A stretch of 64,000 bases of DNA from Anas platyrhynchos (lineage: Eukaryota > Chordata > Aves > Anseriformes > Anatidae), in contig NC_092602.1 of the NCBI RefSeq assembly GCF_047663525.1, forward strand, positions 9,173,501 through 9,237,500, given 5' to 3'. A program made the translations under genes and the position numbers. This document shows positions 61,060 to 64,000 of the stretch, piece by piece. Every line of letters begins with the position of its first letter. Within the stretch, counting starts at the first letter, position 1. The notes below the pieces were generated by a model that made no database searches, was not told the DNA's origin, and saw only the letters and a list, made by a program, of their open reading frames with translations.

Positions 61060-63658
61060 CTAGAAAATGCAACAGAAAAAAACCTTGCACTGGGAACAAT
61101 GAACTGCGTGTGTGATATCACCTCCTATACGAGGACTGCAAGCAGGCCAATGGGCCATATTTCCACCAGTGACCTGTCCTGTCTGCTGCCTGCTGGGAAA
61201 ATACTTCTTTTCAAGAATGGGTTAGAAGTAGAAAGTATCTTTTACGAAGTTTTCACATGCTTTTTACAGAAAGAAGTTGCTTTCATTTTAAAGTTCAGTC
61301 CTGCTCACCATCTGATGCAAGTCAGCTGTGGTCCAGAAAAAAATAAGGAATACACCTGTCATCGTCACTTGGTGATGGACCTACAGAAGTGAAAATGGAA
61401 GTGTTAATGGTGGGTGAATTTCCTTGGGGAAATGAGGGAAATCGCATGAAGCATTTTTCTTTCTCCTTTCACTATTGCTGCTGCTATTCTACCTCCACTG
61501 TGTCAAGGCAAAACCAAGAAAAGAAGCAAAAATACAGGATAAGAAGGCTGACAACAGCAGCTACTGAAACCATAATATTTACAGAATGTAATCTCTGAAA
61601 AATACAAGCATAACCCTGACACACTAGCTGTCATGCCTCTTCTTGTATTCAGATTTATTGGATGCCAGATGCAGGCTTGTAACAGTGGTGTTGGCCCTGA
61701 TGCATGAGCCCACACTGAAATAAGGCAGGCTGGATGGCACCTGAATTGCCAGCTTCTTCCTGGAGGTGGTGGCCATGGCAGTGATACAAAATGAGAAAGA
61801 TAAGAGAAAAAAATTAGCTTTCTCACTTTATCTCTCCTTTTGGGTAAAAGATAGGCAGAGTGAGTAGTTAACAGCAACTTACGATGTTGCTTGCAGAAGT
61901 ATGAGAAAGCAAGAGGCCTTGGCATGGGGTTAAAACAACTGGCAAACATTAATATTGGTGAGTTAATCATGTACGATCTGGTTTATCAGTAACTGCAAGA
62001 GATGCAGCAATAGCGAGGTTTGGGGAGAGCAGTCTTCAGTTCTTGGATTGGATTGGCGGATCCCAGGAGGATGAATGCTTAAAACGGGGAGGATCCTTCA
62101 GCTGGGCAGTGAAGGTGCCCAGCAAGACTGCCCACAAAACCCTGGCTTCTTGCAGGAGACAGGGGAGCCAAATCAGGGTGGGCTTGGCTGGAGCTCCTAG
62201 GAGAGGAACAGAGGGCTTCAAGGCTCCCGCTTCTAAACCTGACACTGTGCTGGGTGGCACGAGGAGCGGGCCCTCTGCAGTGCTGCAGCCGTGCTGCTGC
62301 TGGCACCGGGTCCTGCGAAAGGACCAGCGAAGCCAAATGGCACTGACCAAGGTGACCGCAGAGGATTCTCTCTTCTTTACGTGCTGAAGGCCTGGCAGAT
62401 TTCGTTCAACCAGAAGAATATAAAATCTAAATCAGGTTTTAGTTGCAGGAACATGCACTGGTGCTTTGTTATCAGAGTTTCTTCTGCAGCTATTCCTTTA
62501 GAAGTAGCAAGTACATTGTTTAAAATTTTTAAATAGAAAATTCCCCAAAACTCAACACTGATTCAGAGCTCCCACACAATAACAAGCAATGTGGACAGTT
62601 AAACTGTGGACAGACAGGACTTATGGTCCTACTAAACAGGAGACATTTGCTGGTATGCCATTTGTATCTGTGACAGAAAATGGAAAACTAACCGATAGTC
62701 TTACACGAAGGTAGAAGAGTCTGGGGAGGGAAGGGATTAAATGCTGCGGTGCTCAGCAGGATTAACAGCGCCGGGCCAGCAGCAGTGCCGCGGGTTGTGG
62801 AGCACAGCAGTGCCGTGCAGCACTGCCTGCTGCTGGGCCCTAGTGGAGCGTGGTGTGTCCTCATCCAGCACCCAGCTAGCAGACGTTTGTCCCTGCAGCT
62901 TCTGCTTCTTGTCTTGAGCAGTTAATTGTTTATAAAGTGCCTGCTCCCGCGGTACTGTCGCAAAGCGTCTCGTTCCCTGTCTCATTCCTCAGCTCTCAGC
63001 ACTGCCTCGTATCCTTGTGGCTAAACAGTGCCCTCCTTGAGGCAACCAGGATTGCTCACACTACAAAAACTTGCTCTAGGTTTTGCTACAACTGCTACAC
63101 GTGGAGGGTGCGGCCAGTTTGCTCCAGAGGCTGCAGGTGAGGGTTCTGTGCCAATTAGTCATTGAGCAGGGCTGAGCCCTGACAGTCATTACAGAAACAA
63201 TCATGACATATAGCTGGAATATTTCTGGTAAATAAAATAGAACAAAGTCAAGTTCTTTTTGTTATTCAACCAGGCATTTGTTCATTTGAAGTGTTCATCC
63301 TCAGCACTGGGTTCTTCACAGTGAGGTATCATAAATAGATGACATGAAAATTGTCTGCAGGAGTTATGTTTATGTTTCATCTTGCTGTTAATCCTGAGCA
63401 GAGCTTTCTTACAAAGCAACAAGCATCAAGATAAATCTTGCTTCTTTAAAGTGATAGCAAATGAGAAAGACTTGAAATAAGATCAGTGTGGGATGCCTGA
63501 AAATATTTTCCCTGTGCCAGTTCTGAGAAGTGTACGTGGTTATGAATATCCTCCTGCCACAGAGCTGTTACAGGAAGGAGGCACTGAAAAGCAAAACCAA
63601 AAATAGGATTGCTTGCACTAATGACAAGCTATCTGTGGATTACTTTTTGGATTATATT
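61060..63658. other. Spacer between transporter copy 3 and the remnant
   Basis: No further exon remains of the broken copy could be supported here. No repeat family is recognised. Confidence 0.5.
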
Positions 63659-63664
63659 TTATTG
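63659..63664 (-). terminator. Poly(A) signal of SLC2A11-like copy 3
   Basis: AATAAA on the minus strand about 85 bases past the stop at 63748. Confidence 0.6.
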
Positions 63665-63747
63665 AGAAAAGTCCATGTTAAAGGTTAGCTTTCAGTATGC
63701 TTCTGAGACACAGCTTTTTGTCAGCAGAAGTTGTTCATGGTGGCCTG

Positions 63748-63954
63748 TCAGAGCTTGGTGCAGAATGTCCTTTCTTCAGGAGCATTCTTCTCCACCCTCT
63801 GATGATGTTTCTTCTTAAATTGGCGTGTTTTGAATTCTTCCGTGATTTCAGAGATTGACCTCCCTTTTGTTTCTGGGAGGAACAGATAGATGAGAACTGC
63901 TGCAGTGACCAGGACAGCAATAAAGATGAGGAAGCAAAAAGGACCAAGAACCAT
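63748..63954 (-). CDS. SLC2A11-like transporter copy 3, last exon only
   Basis: A 207-bp terminal exon, identical in length to exon 12 of copies 1 and 2, behind a CTCCAG acceptor. It encodes [11 protein letters not shown], the last membrane helix, then LPETKGRSISEITEEF and a basic tail with a KKKHHQR run ending FCTKL. The other eleven exons must lie to the right of the window. The frame is open, so there is no sign of decay in this part. It shows the transporter array continues beyond position 64000. Confidence 0.92.
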   Translation of the reverse strand: MVLGPFCFLIFIAVLVTAAVLIYLFLPETKGRSISEITEEFKTRQFKKKHHQRVEKNAPEERTFCTKL

Positions 63955-64000
63955 CTGGAGATAAAAACAGAGCAAGATGAGTGATTTCCCTGGCAACACT

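Noticed and set aside
63311-63330. Short match to exon 3 of transporter copy 2 (ACAGTGAGGTATC)
   Set aside because: Only about 13 bases match and the flanks do not follow the exon, so chance is the better explanation.
1-64000. CRISPR arrays, tRNA or rRNA genes, endogenous retrovirus or LTR
   Set aside because: No regularly spaced repeats, no tRNA B-box with a foldable cloverleaf, no long terminal repeat pair and no gag/pol/env-like frames were seen by eye.

Overview
The window reads as nuclear DNA of a bird. Every gene is split by short GT-AG introns. The only clear interspersed repeat is a CR1-type LINE tail, the usual sauropsid retroposon. The MIF and theta-class GST proteins are very close to the chicken proteins as I remember them, but the MIF protein differs from my recollection of chicken at several residues, so another bird is more likely. 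All recognisable genes lie on the minus strand, head to tail, so transcription runs from high to low coordinates.

From transcription start to end (right to left) the order is: the last exon of a third SLC2A11-like hexose transporter (63748-63954); a broken SLC2A11-like remnant with only exons 8 and 9 (60824-61059); a complete 12-exon SLC2A11-like gene (48474-58551); a second complete 12-exon copy (35807-43615); a MIF-like tautomerase paralog (30489-34003); MIF itself (25885-27551); the RNA helicase gene DDX51 (16834-25345); a theta-class GST of the GSTT1-like type (9889-14808); and the 5' part of a second theta-class GST matching chicken GSTT1 (335-4901), which runs off the left edge. I annotated exons by joining open frames at splice sites and checking that phases close. 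Predicted lengths are 499 aa for each full transporter, 115 aa for each MIF protein, 739 aa (end uncertain) for DDX51 and 242 aa for the full GST.

The neighbourhood SLC2A11 - MIF - GSTT matches human 22q11.23, but DDX51 (human 12q24.33) sits inside it and no DDT gene is visible. CpG-rich promoters mark GSTT1, GSTT1L, DDX51 and MIF. The MIF paralog instead has a TATA-like box, and the transporters have AT-rich upstream regions sharing a 14-base element. The window is therefore a set of small tandem families (GST x2, MIF x2, SLC2A11-like x3 plus a relic) around one single-copy housekeeping gene.

The most notable observations are: the MIF paralog with an altered active-site residue; the transporter array with a dead remnant and a shared upstream motif that is inverted-duplicated at one copy; differences at a sugar-contact position between transporter copies; a 19-residue in-frame cassette exon in GSTT1 that its neighbour lacks; and a shared C-terminal PDZ-type tail on all three transporters. 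I saw no CRISPR array, no convincing tRNA or rRNA gene and no endogenous retrovirus.
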